A DNA stretch of 64,000 bases from Bacteroidetes bacterium RIFCSPLOWO2_12_FULL_35_15 (GCA_001769385.1 MEPB01000094.1:47471-111470), one strand, 5' to 3'. Numbered from the stretch's first letter, positions 17,579 to 26,487 are shown. Notes: generated by a model from the letters alone, not told the origin. Program-made: numbers and translations.

Positions 17579-18100
17579 TTACCAGACAAAACCTTCTTTA
17601 TCAAACCATTTGTTTTGTACCCTCATGACTTGTTCCAACACATCTCGAACTGCGCCTTTTCCACCTTTTTTATCAGAAATGTACAAACAGATTTCTTTAA
17701 TTTCAGGGGCCGAATCTTCCGGGCAGGTAGGAACTCCGATTTGTTTCATAACTTCGAAATCAGGTATGTCATCACCCATGTAAAGTATTTCATCAGGATG
17801 AATAGAATAAGTTTCAATAAATTCTTTGTACGTGTCTATTTTTGATTGACAACCTAAATAAATATCAGTTATGCCTAAGCCATTCAAACGCTTTCGAACC
17901 ATTTCTGATTTCCCTCCCGAAATAATTGCAATTTTATATCCTTTTTTTACAGCCAATTGAAGGGCATAACCATCTTTAATATTCATTATACGAACTTGTT
18001 CTCCATCAGGCATTAATGTTACTGAGCCATCCGTAAGCACTCCATCAACATCAAAGATAAAAGCTTTGATACGCGTAAGTTTTGATTTGAAATTTTCCAT
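17579..18100 (-). CDS. kdsC: KdsC-like HAD phosphatase (3-deoxy-D-manno-octulosonate 8-phosphate phosphatase)
   Basis: A 173-residue C0-type HAD phosphatase. HAD motif I is FDVDGVLTDG (nucleophile and acid/base Asp), motif II is the serine in IISGGKS, and motif IV is MGDDIPD. The length and tetramer-type fold with no cap domain match KdsC, which releases phosphate from KDO-8-P in lipopolysaccharide core synthesis. The frame is open further upstream from a TTG codon; the ATG at 18100 gives the family-like N-terminus and lies 26 bp after the DUF2520 stop. Other small HAD phosphatases remain possible. Confidence 0.85.
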   Translation of the reverse strand: MENFKSKLTRIKAFIFDVDGVLTDGSVTLMPDGEQVRIMNIKDGYALQLAVKKGYKIAIISGGKSEMVRKRLNGLGITDIYLGCQSKIDTYKEFIETYSIHPDEILYMGDDIPDFEVMKQIGVPTCPEDSAPEIKEICLYISDKKGGKGAVRDVLEQVMRVQNKWFDKEGFVW

Positions 18101-18125
18101 GAAAATAGTCTCTAACGATGCTAAT

Positions 18126-18926
18126 TTACAATTTATTCTGATTACTCGAATCAATTATACTCTGGCTCATTAATTTGTATATGATTTGTAATTTTTTGTC
18201 ATTGGAAAGTAATTTCAACTGACGATCCATGATCTTTTTATCTCCCCTGATTGCCGGTCCTGTTTGCATATGTTCAGGATGATTGTTTTTGATTTTAAAA
18301 GCCGTTTCTTCGATCAGGGGTTTTAGAATATCTAATGAAAGTTTTTTTTGTTCTAAAATACCGGAAGCGATCGTGTATAAATGGTTGCTGAAATTGGATG
18401 CAAAAACGGCTGCTAAATGAATGGTCTTTCGTTGATCAGAATTTATCTTTTGCACGTTATTACTGATGCTTTTTGCAAGTTCATTCAAAGTTTTTAAAGT
18501 GGCAACATCACTAGCTTCCAAGCAAATTGGAATATTTTTAAAATCAGCATTTTTATTTTTCGAAAAGGTTTGTAAGGGGTAAAAAACGCCATATTTTTTT
18601 GAAATAGGTAGTAAAGCTTCCATGGAGATACTTCCAGAAGTATGTGTTACAATTTTATCTGAAAGCTGAAGTGTTTTTGAAAGCTCTTCAATAGCATCAT
18701 CTTTGATGGCGATAATATAAATGTCAGAATCGGTATTTATTTTTTTTACGGAAGTTGTAAAATCGCAGTTCAATAATTTCCCTAATTTGGATGCAGATTG
18801 TTTTCTTTTACTATATACCTGGATAATTTGATGATGTGATTTTATAAGCGCTAAACCTAATTGTGTAGCTACATTGCCTGCGCCAATCAGGGTTATTTTA
18901 AAGTGCTTACTTGATTTTGATCGCAT
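18126..18926 (-). CDS. Rossmann-like / DUF2520 NAD(P)-binding protein
   Basis: A 266-residue protein with an N-terminal nucleotide-binding fold (ITLIGAGNVATQLGLAL, residues about 11-27) and a C-terminal helical DUF2520 domain that includes HLAAVFASNFSNHLY near residue 170. The architecture resembles ketopantoate reductase and 6-phosphogluconate dehydrogenase relatives, so an NAD(P)-dependent reductase is plausible. No substrate is known for the family. It is the first gene of the operon leading into kdsC, ubiA and maf. Confidence 0.8.
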   Translation of the reverse strand: MRSKSSKHFKITLIGAGNVATQLGLALIKSHHQIIQVYSKRKQSASKLGKLLNCDFTTSVKKINTDSDIYIIAIKDDAIEELSKTLQLSDKIVTHTSGSISMEALLPISKKYGVFYPLQTFSKNKNADFKNIPICLEASDVATLKTLNELAKSISNNVQKINSDQRKTIHLAAVFASNFSNHLYTIASGILEQKKLSLDILKPLIEETAFKIKNNHPEHMQTGPAIRGDKKIMDRQLKLLSNDKKLQIIYKLMSQSIIDSSNQNKL

Positions 18927-19127
18927 TTAAGATTTATTATAATTCAGATGAAATTCAACCATATTGAACATTGAAAAAAATAATTGCCACAGATGCACTG
19001 ATTATAATTAAAAAATAATAATAATTTGTTCTCTTCAATCATTTTTGCGGTTAATGATCTTAATCGGTGGCTGTTTTTTTCTAAATTCCTGAATGTTTTT
19101 TTATGAAATCAGTATTAAAATTATTTT

Positions 19128-21680
19128 TTATTTTTTATTTTTTTTAATTCGTTCTATCACTGCCAGTAAGGTACCCAAGCCCATTATTACGCACCCAAGC
19201 CAAAGAATATTAATACCAGGAAAAACCATTGCTTGCATGACAATAAAATCGCGGGTATTGGATTTTTTTTCTTGTATTGCAATTTCAATTTTCCCATTTT
19301 CAGGATTTATTTTTCCAAAAGTAAATTGCAATCCTAGTTCATTTACTGTAGAAGAAATCGATTCAACCATATTGTTTCGAATAATATAAATAGGAATAGT
19401 TTCCTGTTTTTTATTCATGGATACCACTTGAATATGAGCATTTACAGCAATGTCATTTTCTCCTAACTTGTATTTGGTTTTATCCTTTATGGTGGAAAGA
19501 GAATCGAAAATAATGATCGCATTTGAGGCGAATGCGGTATCCCCTTTTGATAGTTCATGAATCTTTGCAGAACCGTATTCCTCGGAATTCGCAGAAACAG
19601 GATGATCTAAGTTTTCCAGATTGGCATACGTTACATGGGTGTAAACATCAAAAGTCAAATAATGCTTTGTATCAGGTTCTGCCACGTTTCCCATCTTTGG
19701 ATTGGTTTGCAAAAGGGGTGCTAATGAAAACTCTTTTTTGTAAGTTCCATTCTGATTCTTTGTAAAATAATCTACATCAAAATAAATGTTAACGCCTTTT
19801 TTTCTTTTTCCAACATAGGATACATAGTATTTTCCCATCGGTAAGGTATCACCTTGAGTTAATAAAATATTATCATTGTTTGAAAATGATTTACCTAAAC
19901 TCTCGACACTTTTTCCGGAAGTGTTTTGTGAAATAAAATCTTTTTTAGAAGTAGAAATTAATGCACCTAACATGATTAATGCAAAACCAATATGAGCGAT
20001 AGATGCTCCACCTTTTTTTATCTTTCCTTTTAATATCCGAATAAAATAATCAGCATTTGCGACTGCTGCAAATACAGAAGAAAAAAGTAGTAAGGCATTT
20101 ACTTTTTGTGTGTAATTCAATACATACATCAGTAATGCTGACAAAGCAAATGAAACCACTAAGGATAGCGTGATTTTTTTGATGAAAAATTTGATGTCAG
20201 TGTCCTTGTGTTTAAAAAATTGACCAACGGCAATTAATAAGGTAACTAAAATTGCAAAGGGAACCTGCCAGGTGTTGTAAAATGCAATGACATCAGTTGC
20301 AGGTGCTTTGTTCGAGTCAAAAAGCTTGTTCCATACGGGCATGGAAGTATAAAACATTATTTGAAATGAAGATACAAGTATAATGATCGAACCTACAAAC
20401 ATCCAAAATTCACGCGACCAAATTCCTTCTTCTTCTTCAGTAGGTTTTGGAAAAAATTTAATTTGGCTCCAAATTAAAAACACAATACCGGATACAAACC
20501 AAGCCATTAACATATAGGAACCATAACCGATTGTAACAGCAGCTAATGTTAATATTCCGGTTAGAATAGCATATCTGATCTTGAGCTTTTTATCGACAAG
20601 CAATAGAAAGATACCTAAGAAAAGGAAGAACAAAAGATAAATTAATAATTGCCCTGTCATTCCCAGATCAGTAAATGCATGTACCGAGGATTCCCCTAAG
20701 ATGCCGCTACGGGTAAGGAACGTAGAATAAAGAACAAGTACAAAGGTGATTATGGCCATTATAAATGTCGTGAATAATGACTGTCCCTTGTTTTTATTGA
20801 TCAGCATTAAATGTGCTGCCCCAACCAGTGTAAGCCAAGGAACCAAGGATGAATTTTCTACCGGGTCCCATGCCCAGAATCCTCCAAAACTTAATGCTTC
20901 ATAGGCCCAGGCTCCTCCCATTAATACCCCGATTCCTAAAACCATTACCCCTAAAAATGTCCAGGGCAAAGCAGGTTTGATCCATTCTGAATATTTTTTC
21001 TGCATTAATCCGGCAAGTGCATAAGCAAACGGAACAATGGTTAGTGCAAATCCCAGAAATAGAGTAGGAGGATGGATGGTCATCCAATAATTTTGCAATA
21101 AAGGATTTAAACCGCGACCATCTAAATTTTGCAGATAATTCGGGTCAGAGAATAAGGGGATATTTGCGAAATCAGGATGTTCGCGCAGTAAAATAGTAAA
21201 AGGATTGGTGCCGATTTTTTTCTCGAAAATAAAAACACCCAGAAGCATAGTTGATAAAAATACCTGAACCAATGAAATGGTAATCATTACATGATTTTCC
21301 CACTCTTTTGCAGTGCGTTGTAAAATTAATCCAATCACAACATGCCAGAAACTCCATAATAAAAAACTTCCTTCCTGACCTTCCCAGAAACATGAAAGAA
21401 TATATTTCATTTGCATTCCCTTACTACTGTGGTGCCAAACATATTCATACTCAAAATAATGATTTTGAAGCATCATAAATAAGGTGATCACAATACCAAA
21501 AAGGGAAAAACTGTGTAATCGAAAAGAAATGCGTGCCATTCTTTTCCAGGATGCAGCTTCGATGTTTTCTTTTGTAGCAAAAAAATAACTGATGGTTGAG
21601 ATTAATGCAAAAATAAAGGAGAGTATCACAAATACATTTCCAACTTTACCATACCAAAGGTGTTCTCCAATATACTCCAT
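19128..21680 (-). CDS. ccmF: Cytochrome c haem lyase subunit CcmF
   Basis: An 850-residue inner-membrane protein with about fifteen helices. The periplasmic WWD motif, which presents haem, spans about 258-279 (AWAYEALSFGGFWAWDP). Other CcmF/CcsA-family marks are FWEGQEGSFLLWSFW (98-112) and IHPPTLFLG (202-210). A soluble beta-rich domain (about 575-800) lies before the last helix, as in CcmF. With CcmH-type partners it should ligate haem to apocytochrome thiols. It is the last gene of the ccm cluster, separated from ccmE by a 384-bp repeat region. Confidence 0.92.
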   Translation of the reverse strand: MEYIGEHLWYGKVGNVFVILSFIFALISTISYFFATKENIEAASWKRMARISFRLHSFSLFGIVITLFMMLQNHYFEYEYVWHHSSKGMQMKYILSCFWEGQEGSFLLWSFWHVVIGLILQRTAKEWENHVMITISLVQVFLSTMLLGVFIFEKKIGTNPFTILLREHPDFANIPLFSDPNYLQNLDGRGLNPLLQNYWMTIHPPTLFLGFALTIVPFAYALAGLMQKKYSEWIKPALPWTFLGVMVLGIGVLMGGAWAYEALSFGGFWAWDPVENSSLVPWLTLVGAAHLMLINKNKGQSLFTTFIMAIITFVLVLYSTFLTRSGILGESSVHAFTDLGMTGQLLIYLLFFLFLGIFLLLVDKKLKIRYAILTGILTLAAVTIGYGSYMLMAWFVSGIVFLIWSQIKFFPKPTEEEEGIWSREFWMFVGSIIILVSSFQIMFYTSMPVWNKLFDSNKAPATDVIAFYNTWQVPFAILVTLLIAVGQFFKHKDTDIKFFIKKITLSLVVSFALSALLMYVLNYTQKVNALLLFSSVFAAVANADYFIRILKGKIKKGGASIAHIGFALIMLGALISTSKKDFISQNTSGKSVESLGKSFSNNDNILLTQGDTLPMGKYYVSYVGKRKKGVNIYFDVDYFTKNQNGTYKKEFSLAPLLQTNPKMGNVAEPDTKHYLTFDVYTHVTYANLENLDHPVSANSEEYGSAKIHELSKGDTAFASNAIIIFDSLSTIKDKTKYKLGENDIAVNAHIQVVSMNKKQETIPIYIIRNNMVESISSTVNELGLQFTFGKINPENGKIEIAIQEKKSNTRDFIVMQAMVFPGINILWLGCVIMGLGTLLAVIERIKKNKK

Positions 21681-21705
21681 ACTTGCTTAATTACAATTTT
21701 TTTTA

Positions 21706-21836
21706 TCTACGAATAACGAACCTATACTTATATCTACGAATAACGAATCAATACTAATCTGCGAAAAACGAATCTATTCTAATCTACGAATAACGAATTT
21801 ATACGAATCTACGAATTACGAATCTGCACGAATTTA
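21706..21836. repeat. Array of TCTACGAATAACGAAT-type short repeats
   Basis: About six degenerate copies of TCTACGAATAACGAAT, with spacers such as CTATACT, fill the segment just upstream of ccmF on its mRNA. Inverted copies occur as a perfect direct pair upstream of bshB1 (26431-26487), and a remnant lies at 43562-43580. Confidence 0.8.
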
Positions 21837-21843
21837 CCAAAGC

Positions 21844-22064
21844 TAATCACCCAATCACCTAATCACACATTTACCTAATAACCCATTTCCCCAATCACCC
21901 AATCACCGATTTACCCAATCACCCAATTTCCCAATCCCAAATCACCCATTTCCCCAATCACCCAATCACCGATTTCCCCAATCACCCAATTCCCCAATCA
22001 CCCAATTCCCCAATCACCTAATAACCCATTTCCCCAATCACCCAATCACCCAATCCCCAATCAC
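21844..22064 (-). repeat. G-rich low-complexity array in the ccmE-ccmF gap
   Basis: On the minus (transcribed) strand the segment is an irregular array of GGTGATTGGG and GGGGAATTGGG-like units with about twenty runs of three or four G separated by 3-9 nt. It starts directly at the ccmE stop codon. The spacing meets the usual rule for G-quadruplex formation. It would be in the RNA if ccmE and ccmF are cotranscribed. No open frame is maintained. Confidence 0.85.
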
Positions 22065-22454
22065 CTAACCCTCAGCCTGTGGTTTTCCATCATTGTATTT
22101 TGATGGGCATTTCATTAATATATCGGAAGCATGAAATTCATTGCCTTGCATTTTTCCAATCAAAACAATTTGTTCAGATCGTTCAAAATCCTGAGGTTTG
22201 TTTTTATGTAAAACAACTTTTGATTCAACTCCTTTATTATCGATCATGTAAAAAGTAAATAAGTTGGCATCAACCTTCGGGTCATAAATGGCTTCTTTTT
22301 GCTTATCTAATTTCCCGACAACATGAAATTCACTTCCAGCATCATTTGTTGCTTCGGTAAATCCCGCATAGGTACTTGTATTGTTTAATGTTGTAAATAT
22401 GGCACCAATAGCGATGGCAATAATTACGATTCCTACGATATGTATTTTTTTCAT
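22065..22454 (-). CDS. ccmE: CcmE haem chaperone, CxxxY variant
   Basis: A 129-residue periplasmic haem chaperone anchored by one N-terminal helix (about 4-24), followed by an OB-fold beta-barrel (about 40-112). In classical CcmE a histidine in an H-x-x-x-Y motif binds haem covalently. Here the corresponding position is KCPSKY, giving Cys116 and Tyr120 (C-x-x-x-Y), the form described for archaeal and some bacterial variants. The barrel motifs VVGKL, VVLHKNKPQDF and VLIGKMQGNEFHASDILMKCP are otherwise normal. Confidence 0.9.
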   Translation of the reverse strand: MKKIHIVGIVIIAIAIGAIFTTLNNTSTYAGFTEATNDAGSEFHVVGKLDKQKEAIYDPKVDANLFTFYMIDNKGVESKVVLHKNKPQDFERSEQIVLIGKMQGNEFHASDILMKCPSKYNDGKPQAEG

Positions 22455-22465
22455 TTTTTGGCTTT

Positions 22466-22500
22466 ACTAGGCCCCTTTACTTCGGAGAAGGGTTGGGCTG
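22466..22500. repeat. Hairpin core related to the MITE-like elements
   Basis: CCCCTTTACTTCGGAGAAGGG followed closely by TTGGGCTGAGG resembles the core of the elements at 8443 and 46450 but lacks their terminal repeats. It lies between ccmE and ccmD and could form a small hairpin in the operon mRNA. Confidence 0.45.
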
Positions 22501-22505
22501 AGGTT

Positions 22506-22736
22506 TTATTTATTTTTTATTTCTTTTTCAAGTTTACTGATTTTTCTATCCAACATAATCAGATAGGCTACAATGCCTAAAAAGATAATTGAGGCGACTA
22601 CCACAACAACATAAATTTTTCCGGATTGATATAATCCGTCAGCCATTTCTATTGGCTGATCTTGCTGGGCAAATGCACTTATCGAAAGAATAGAAAGTGC
22701 AAACAAAAGTGCTGTTTTTTTTAAAAAATTATTCAT
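22506..22736 (-). CDS. CcmD-like small membrane protein
   Basis: A 76-residue protein with a cleavable signal (about 1-23, ending AFAQ) and one membrane helix (about 42-62) followed by a short charged helix (DRKISKLEKEIKNK). Position between ccmC and ccmE, size and topology fit CcmD, which stabilises the CcmABCD-haem-CcmE complex. The cleavable signal is more usual in Bacteroidota versions than in proteobacterial ones. Its ATG overlaps the end of ccmC by 8 bp, so the two are translationally coupled. Confidence 0.7.
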   Translation of the reverse strand: MNNFLKKTALLFALSILSISAFAQQDQPIEMADGLYQSGKIYVVVVVASIIFLGIVAYLIMLDRKISKLEKEIKNK

Positions 22737-23397
22737 TTAATAAAGTTTTTCGTTTTAATTTTTCAGTACGTACTCTTAAGGTGAAAATCCATACAACCAA
22801 TACTATCCAACCCAAAACTGCGGGATAAAATACCAATCGCATGGTACTATCCAGATCATATGAATTAAAACCGGGATTACCGCCATTGCCAGGGTGTAAA
22901 GAATCATTCATGCGAGGCAGAATCATCAGAAAAACAATTAACATCACATATGCTAAAATGTTGTAAACAGCTGCAATACGAGCTCTTTTTTGTTCTTCAT
23001 CAATGGACCCGCGTAACACAAAATAAGCCATATAAATAAGCATGGTTATAGCTGCTCCATTTAATTTAGTATCGGCAACCCACCATGCTCCCCAGGTATA
23101 TTTTGCCCAAAAAGAACCTGTGATCAAACCTAAGGCTCCTACCAACATTCCTGTATGAGCAGCTTGCGAAGCAACTATGTCGCTTTCGATAGTTGATTTA
23201 TTCAGGTATTTTATGCTGTGCCAAACTGAAACAAAAAGAATTACCATCATGGCAAACCACATGGGAACATGGAAATATAAATTCCTGATCGTTTCATGTA
23301 AGATGGGTTGTGCCGGAACTTTAAAAAGAAAACCGGCAATAATAGTGTATAGCACTAATACTACTGCAATTATTTTCCACCAATTTTTTTTTATCAT
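22729..23397 (-). CDS. ccmC: Haem-handling membrane protein CcmC
   Basis: A 222-residue protein with six membrane helices. It has the WWD haem-handling motif WGAWWVADTKLNGA (102-115) and flanking histidines: His43 (YFHVPMW), His81 (QAAHTGM) and a later one in DSLHPGN. CcmC loads haem onto CcmE at the periplasmic face. The length is close to typical CcmC and too short for CcmF. It sits in the order ccmB - ccmC - ccmD - ccmE - ccmF. Confidence 0.9.
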   Translation of the reverse strand: MIKKNWWKIIAVVLVLYTIIAGFLFKVPAQPILHETIRNLYFHVPMWFAMMVILFVSVWHSIKYLNKSTIESDIVASQAAHTGMLVGALGLITGSFWAKYTWGAWWVADTKLNGAAITMLIYMAYFVLRGSIDEEQKRARIAAVYNILAYVMLIVFLMILPRMNDSLHPGNGGNPGFNSYDLDSTMRLVFYPAVLGWIVLVVWIFTLRVRTEKLKRKTLLNE

Positions 23398-23501
23398 TAT
23401 TGTTGTTCTTTTTATATTCCATTGCCCGAATCGCTCTGTTTTAAAAGCTTAGAAAGATTCTAAACAAGACTTTTCGATTTGACAAAACACTACTCTGTGG
23501 C

Positions 23502-24158
23502 TTAGTCGCGCCAAAGGTAACGAAATAATAAATATGATAATGCGACAATAATCACATTTAAAAAAACTAAAACTATCAAATAATTAGTATCCCATTGTTC
23601 TAATCCATCTATTGCATTTTTCGATAGTTTCAAAAGCACCATCAATAAAGGAATCATAATAGGAAAGCTTAAAATGGCCATCAACGTAAAGTTATTACTT
23701 GATTTTGATGCAATCGCTGAAACCATTGTTAAAAGCGATGAAAATCCAAAGCTACCCAACAAAAGCGTAACAAAAAATAATTGAATATCCTGAATGATAT
23801 TTCCAACAAAAAGGGTGTACACAAATAAACACAAAGAGGATAAAAGAATCAGTAAGAATGAATTGTAAATTATTTTTGAAAGTATCACTGCTTGCGGACT
23901 TACCAAAGTATATAGATAAAGTAGTTTTCCACGAGTTTCACTAATAAAACTTTTTGCAACCGCATTGATCGAAGCGAATAATAAAATGATCCAGAAGAGT
24001 GCATTCCATGTTCGTGGGTCAATTATTTTTTTGAAGGACAGATAACACACAAATACGGTTGATACAACATACAACAAAATACCACCAAGGGCATATTTGT
24101 TACGCATTTCGAGCTTGAGTTCTTTAATTATCAGGTATTGTATTTGTTTGAATAACAT
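23502..24158 (-). CDS. ccmB: Haem exporter permease CcmB
   Basis: A 218-residue protein with six hydrophobic helices, matching CcmB in length and pattern: an N-terminal amphipathic stretch (IIKELKLEMRNKYAL), a first helix, then INAVAKSFISETRGKLLYLYTLVSP, a conserved cytosolic loop of the family. CcmB is the membrane partner of the ATPase CcmA in releasing holo-CcmE. No ccmA lies next to it here. It is the first gene of the leftward ccm cluster, with about 100 bp to ccmC. Confidence 0.85.
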   Translation of the reverse strand: MLFKQIQYLIIKELKLEMRNKYALGGILLYVVSTVFVCYLSFKKIIDPRTWNALFWIILLFASINAVAKSFISETRGKLLYLYTLVSPQAVILSKIIYNSFLLILLSSLCLFVYTLFVGNIIQDIQLFFVTLLLGSFGFSSLLTMVSAIASKSSNNFTLMAILSFPIMIPLLMVLLKLSKNAIDGLEQWDTNYLIVLVFLNVIIVALSYLLFRYLWRD

Positions 24159-24339
24159 TATTTGTAAATAATTTTTCTAATTCTGTAAGCCACGCTCTTT
24201 TCCGACTTTGCTCGATCCAACCGAATTGTGTGCGGTCATGTTGAGCTAGGCCTGTGTTGAGTTTTTGCCGAAACATCGAAACATGTGCGATGGCTTCCTA
24301 CACTTCGACAAATTCAGTGCGACATCTGACTTCCTTTAT
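24159..24339. other. Intergenic segment with degenerate dispersed repeat
   Basis: This contains CCGACTTTGCTCGATCC and ACTTCGACAAATTCAGTGCGACA, remnants of the GACTTTGCTCAGG/TTCGACAAACTCAGG family, between the beta-CASP gene and ccmB. No gene is seen. Confidence 0.4.
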
Positions 24340-25740
24340 TTATAATTCTACTTTATCTCCTTGAGCAGGAATTGAAATATTACTGAATCCTGCTGCAATT
24401 AATTTTTCTTTATAATTTAATTGTGTTTCATATTCTCCATGAACTAAAAATATTTTTTTAAGTTGATTTTTATCCTGGCAACTTAAATAGGTGATCATTT
24501 CCTTGTAGTCACCATGTGCGCTGTATGAATCCATAATTACCACATTGGCTTTCACTTCAAGTTCTTCCCCGAATATCCTGATTTTTTTTTGCCCATTGCG
24601 CAATTTTCCTCCTAACGAATTTGGTTCGGCATACCCAACCATTAAAATAGTATTATTCGGGTTTGAAACATTGTTGGCAATATGATGTTTTACTCTTCCT
24701 GCATCAGCCATACCCGATGCGGAAATTATGATGCAAGGCTCTTTGCTGTCATTTAAATGTTTTGATTCTTCTACATCCTGTATATAAATCAAATTATCAA
24801 AACCAAATGGATTGGGATTGGTTTTCATATACTTTAAAATATCTTCATTAAAACATTCAGGATGATTGCGCATGATGCCTGTTGCATTAACAGATAGCGG
24901 ACTATCAACATACACTTTTATTCGGGGAAGCATTTTTTTAGATTCCAGTTTATCAAGTGCAAAAACTAATTCTTGTGTACGGCCAAGGCTGAATGCAGGA
25001 ATTATTATTTTTCCTTTTTTTGTGATACAGGTATCGTAAACTACATTAAATAATTGTTGTTCACTATCTTTAATATCCTCGTGAAGGCGGTCACCATAGG
25101 TTGATTCTGCAATCAGATAATCAGCCTGAGGAAAAGGTTCAGGGTCTTTTAAAATAGCATTTTTATAACGACCGATATCACCGGTAAAGCACAATTTTCT
25201 GGTGTTGTTATTTTCAGTAACCTCCAGATTGATAGCTGCTGCACCTAGTATATGTCCTGAATCAGTAAACTGTACAGTCACTCCTTCACATACCGTATAT
25301 TTTGTATTGTAGGATACCGTTTTAAATTGCTTTATACATTTTTCAGCATCTAAAATATCATACAAGGGCTTAAGTGGTGCTTCCCCTCTTTTTTGTCTGC
25401 GTTTATTTAAAAAGGCAAGATCATGTTCCTGGATATGTGCACTATCAGATAACATAATGTTACATAAATCTTTTGTAGCAGGTGTACAAATGATAGGTCC
25501 TTTAAAGCCTTGTTTCACAAGATTCGGGATATTACCGGAATGATCGATATGGGCATGAGAAAGTATCAGATAATCAATGCTTTTTGGATCAAACAAAAAG
25601 TTACGGTTTAAACTATCTGTTTCAGCTCCTTTTCCCTGAAAAAAACCACAATCCAATAATATTTTTTTTCCACCGGAAGTAGTCAGCAAATGCTTGCTGC
25701 CTGTAACTGTACGTGCTGCTCCGAAAAATTGAATTTGCAT
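24340..25740 (-). CDS. Beta-CASP metallo-beta-lactamase ribonuclease-like protein
   Basis: A 466-residue cytosolic MBL-fold hydrolase with a beta-CASP insertion and a C-terminal RMMBL segment, the arrangement of CPSF-73/RNase J-related RNA-processing enzymes. The zinc motif is SHAHIDHSG (His62, His64, Asp66, His67); later ligands lie in DSGHILGAA and FTGDIGR, and the beta-CASP motifs include IIPAFSLGRTQE, IIISASGMADAGRVKHH and the late DSYSAHGDYKEM. It is the YSH1-like group (COG1236) rather than RNase J itself. A TATCTTTG -7 box lies 24 bp upstream of the start (complement of 25764-25771). Confidence 0.88.
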   Translation of the reverse strand: MQIQFFGAARTVTGSKHLLTTSGGKKILLDCGFFQGKGAETDSLNRNFLFDPKSIDYLILSHAHIDHSGNIPNLVKQGFKGPIICTPATKDLCNIMLSDSAHIQEHDLAFLNKRRQKRGEAPLKPLYDILDAEKCIKQFKTVSYNTKYTVCEGVTVQFTDSGHILGAAAINLEVTENNNTRKLCFTGDIGRYKNAILKDPEPFPQADYLIAESTYGDRLHEDIKDSEQQLFNVVYDTCITKKGKIIIPAFSLGRTQELVFALDKLESKKMLPRIKVYVDSPLSVNATGIMRNHPECFNEDILKYMKTNPNPFGFDNLIYIQDVEESKHLNDSKEPCIIISASGMADAGRVKHHIANNVSNPNNTILMVGYAEPNSLGGKLRNGQKKIRIFGEELEVKANVVIMDSYSAHGDYKEMITYLSCQDKNQLKKIFLVHGEYETQLNYKEKLIAAGFSNISIPAQGDKVEL

Positions 25741-25763
25741 AAATACGTTATCTGAATTTTTTG

Positions 25764-25771
25764 CAAAGATA
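25764..25771 (-). promoter_or_regulatory. -7 box (TATCTTTG) of the beta-CASP gene
   Basis: On the minus strand TATCTTTG matches TAnnTTTG and ends 23 bp before the ATG at 25740. No -33 TTG occurs at normal spacing. Confidence 0.4.
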
Positions 25772-25867
25772 AGGCTACAAATGACATTTTATGTGCTTTT
25801 TGATTTTTAACTATTTTTATATGTATAAACATGTATTTTAGTATATTTACTCTCTAAATTAAAAAAA

Positions 25868-26410
25868 ATGAAAACAAAACTATTCTCCTTCGTATTCACA
25901 TTAATGATAATCAGCTTCATGTCAACTGCACAAACTTCATTTTACGATTTGAAATCCAAAACCATTGATGGAAAAGATTTTAATTTCTCAGACCTAAAGG
26001 GGAAAAAAGTACTAATTGTAAATACAGCTTCTAAATGTGGCTATACTCCACAGTACGAGGATTTGGAGAAATTATATCAACTCTATAAAGACAAAAATTT
26101 TATAATTATAGGATTTCCTGCAAATAATTTTATGCATCAGGAACCAGGTACAAATGCAGATATTAAAGAGTTCTGCACAAAAAATTATGGCGTTACATTT
26201 CAAATGATGGAAAAAATTTCAGTGAAAGGGGATGATATGGATGCTATCTATAAATGGCTTACACAAAAGGCTTTGAATGGAAAATTGGATTCATCTGTTA
26301 AATGGAATTTTCAGAAATACATGATCGATGAAAATGGTAATCTGGTGGATGTTATGTATTCTGCTGATAAACCAACCGGTGATAAAATTGTAAGCTGGAT
26401 CACTAAATAA
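25868..26410 (+). CDS. Exported glutathione peroxidase-family thiol peroxidase
   Basis: A 180-residue protein with a signal peptide (about 1-21) and a full GPx domain. The peroxidatic cysteine is Cys57 in NTASKCGYTPQY. The usual second block P-C-N-Q-F-x-x-Q-E-P-G appears as PANNFMHQEPG, so the cysteine often found there is Ala, and the catalytic Gln and Trp motifs (HQEPG; KWNFQKY) are kept. A further Cys in KEFCTKNYG could be the resolving one. Reduction is probably by thioredoxin-like proteins. The neighbouring gene makes bacillithiol precursor, which could be an alternative reductant (inference). Confidence 0.88.
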   Translation: MKTKLFSFVFTLMIISFMSTAQTSFYDLKSKTIDGKDFNFSDLKGKKVLIVNTASKCGYTPQYEDLEKLYQLYKDKNFIIIGFPANNFMHQEPGTNADIKEFCTKNYGVTFQMMEKISVKGDDMDAIYKWLTQKALNGKLDSSVKWNFQKYMIDENGNLVDVMYSADKPTGDKIVSWITK

Positions 26411-26430
26411 TTAGTTTTTATGTTTAGTAA

Positions 26431-26487
26431 TTCGTAACAATTCGTTTTTCTCTTTAGGTTTAGTATATTCGTAACAATTCGTTTTTC
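26431..26487. repeat. Perfect 20-bp direct repeat upstream of bshB1
   Basis: TTCGTAACAATTCGTTTTTC occurs at 26431-26450 and again at 26468-26487, ending 7 bp before the bshB1 start. The unit is the inverse of the ACGAATAACGAAT repeats at 21706-21836. Direct repeats here could bind a regulator or simply be dispersed repeat copies. Confidence 0.7.

Noticed and set aside
21844..22064. Coding frame across the CAATCACCC array
   Set aside because: No frame stays open with a credible start; unit lengths vary and are not multiples of three.
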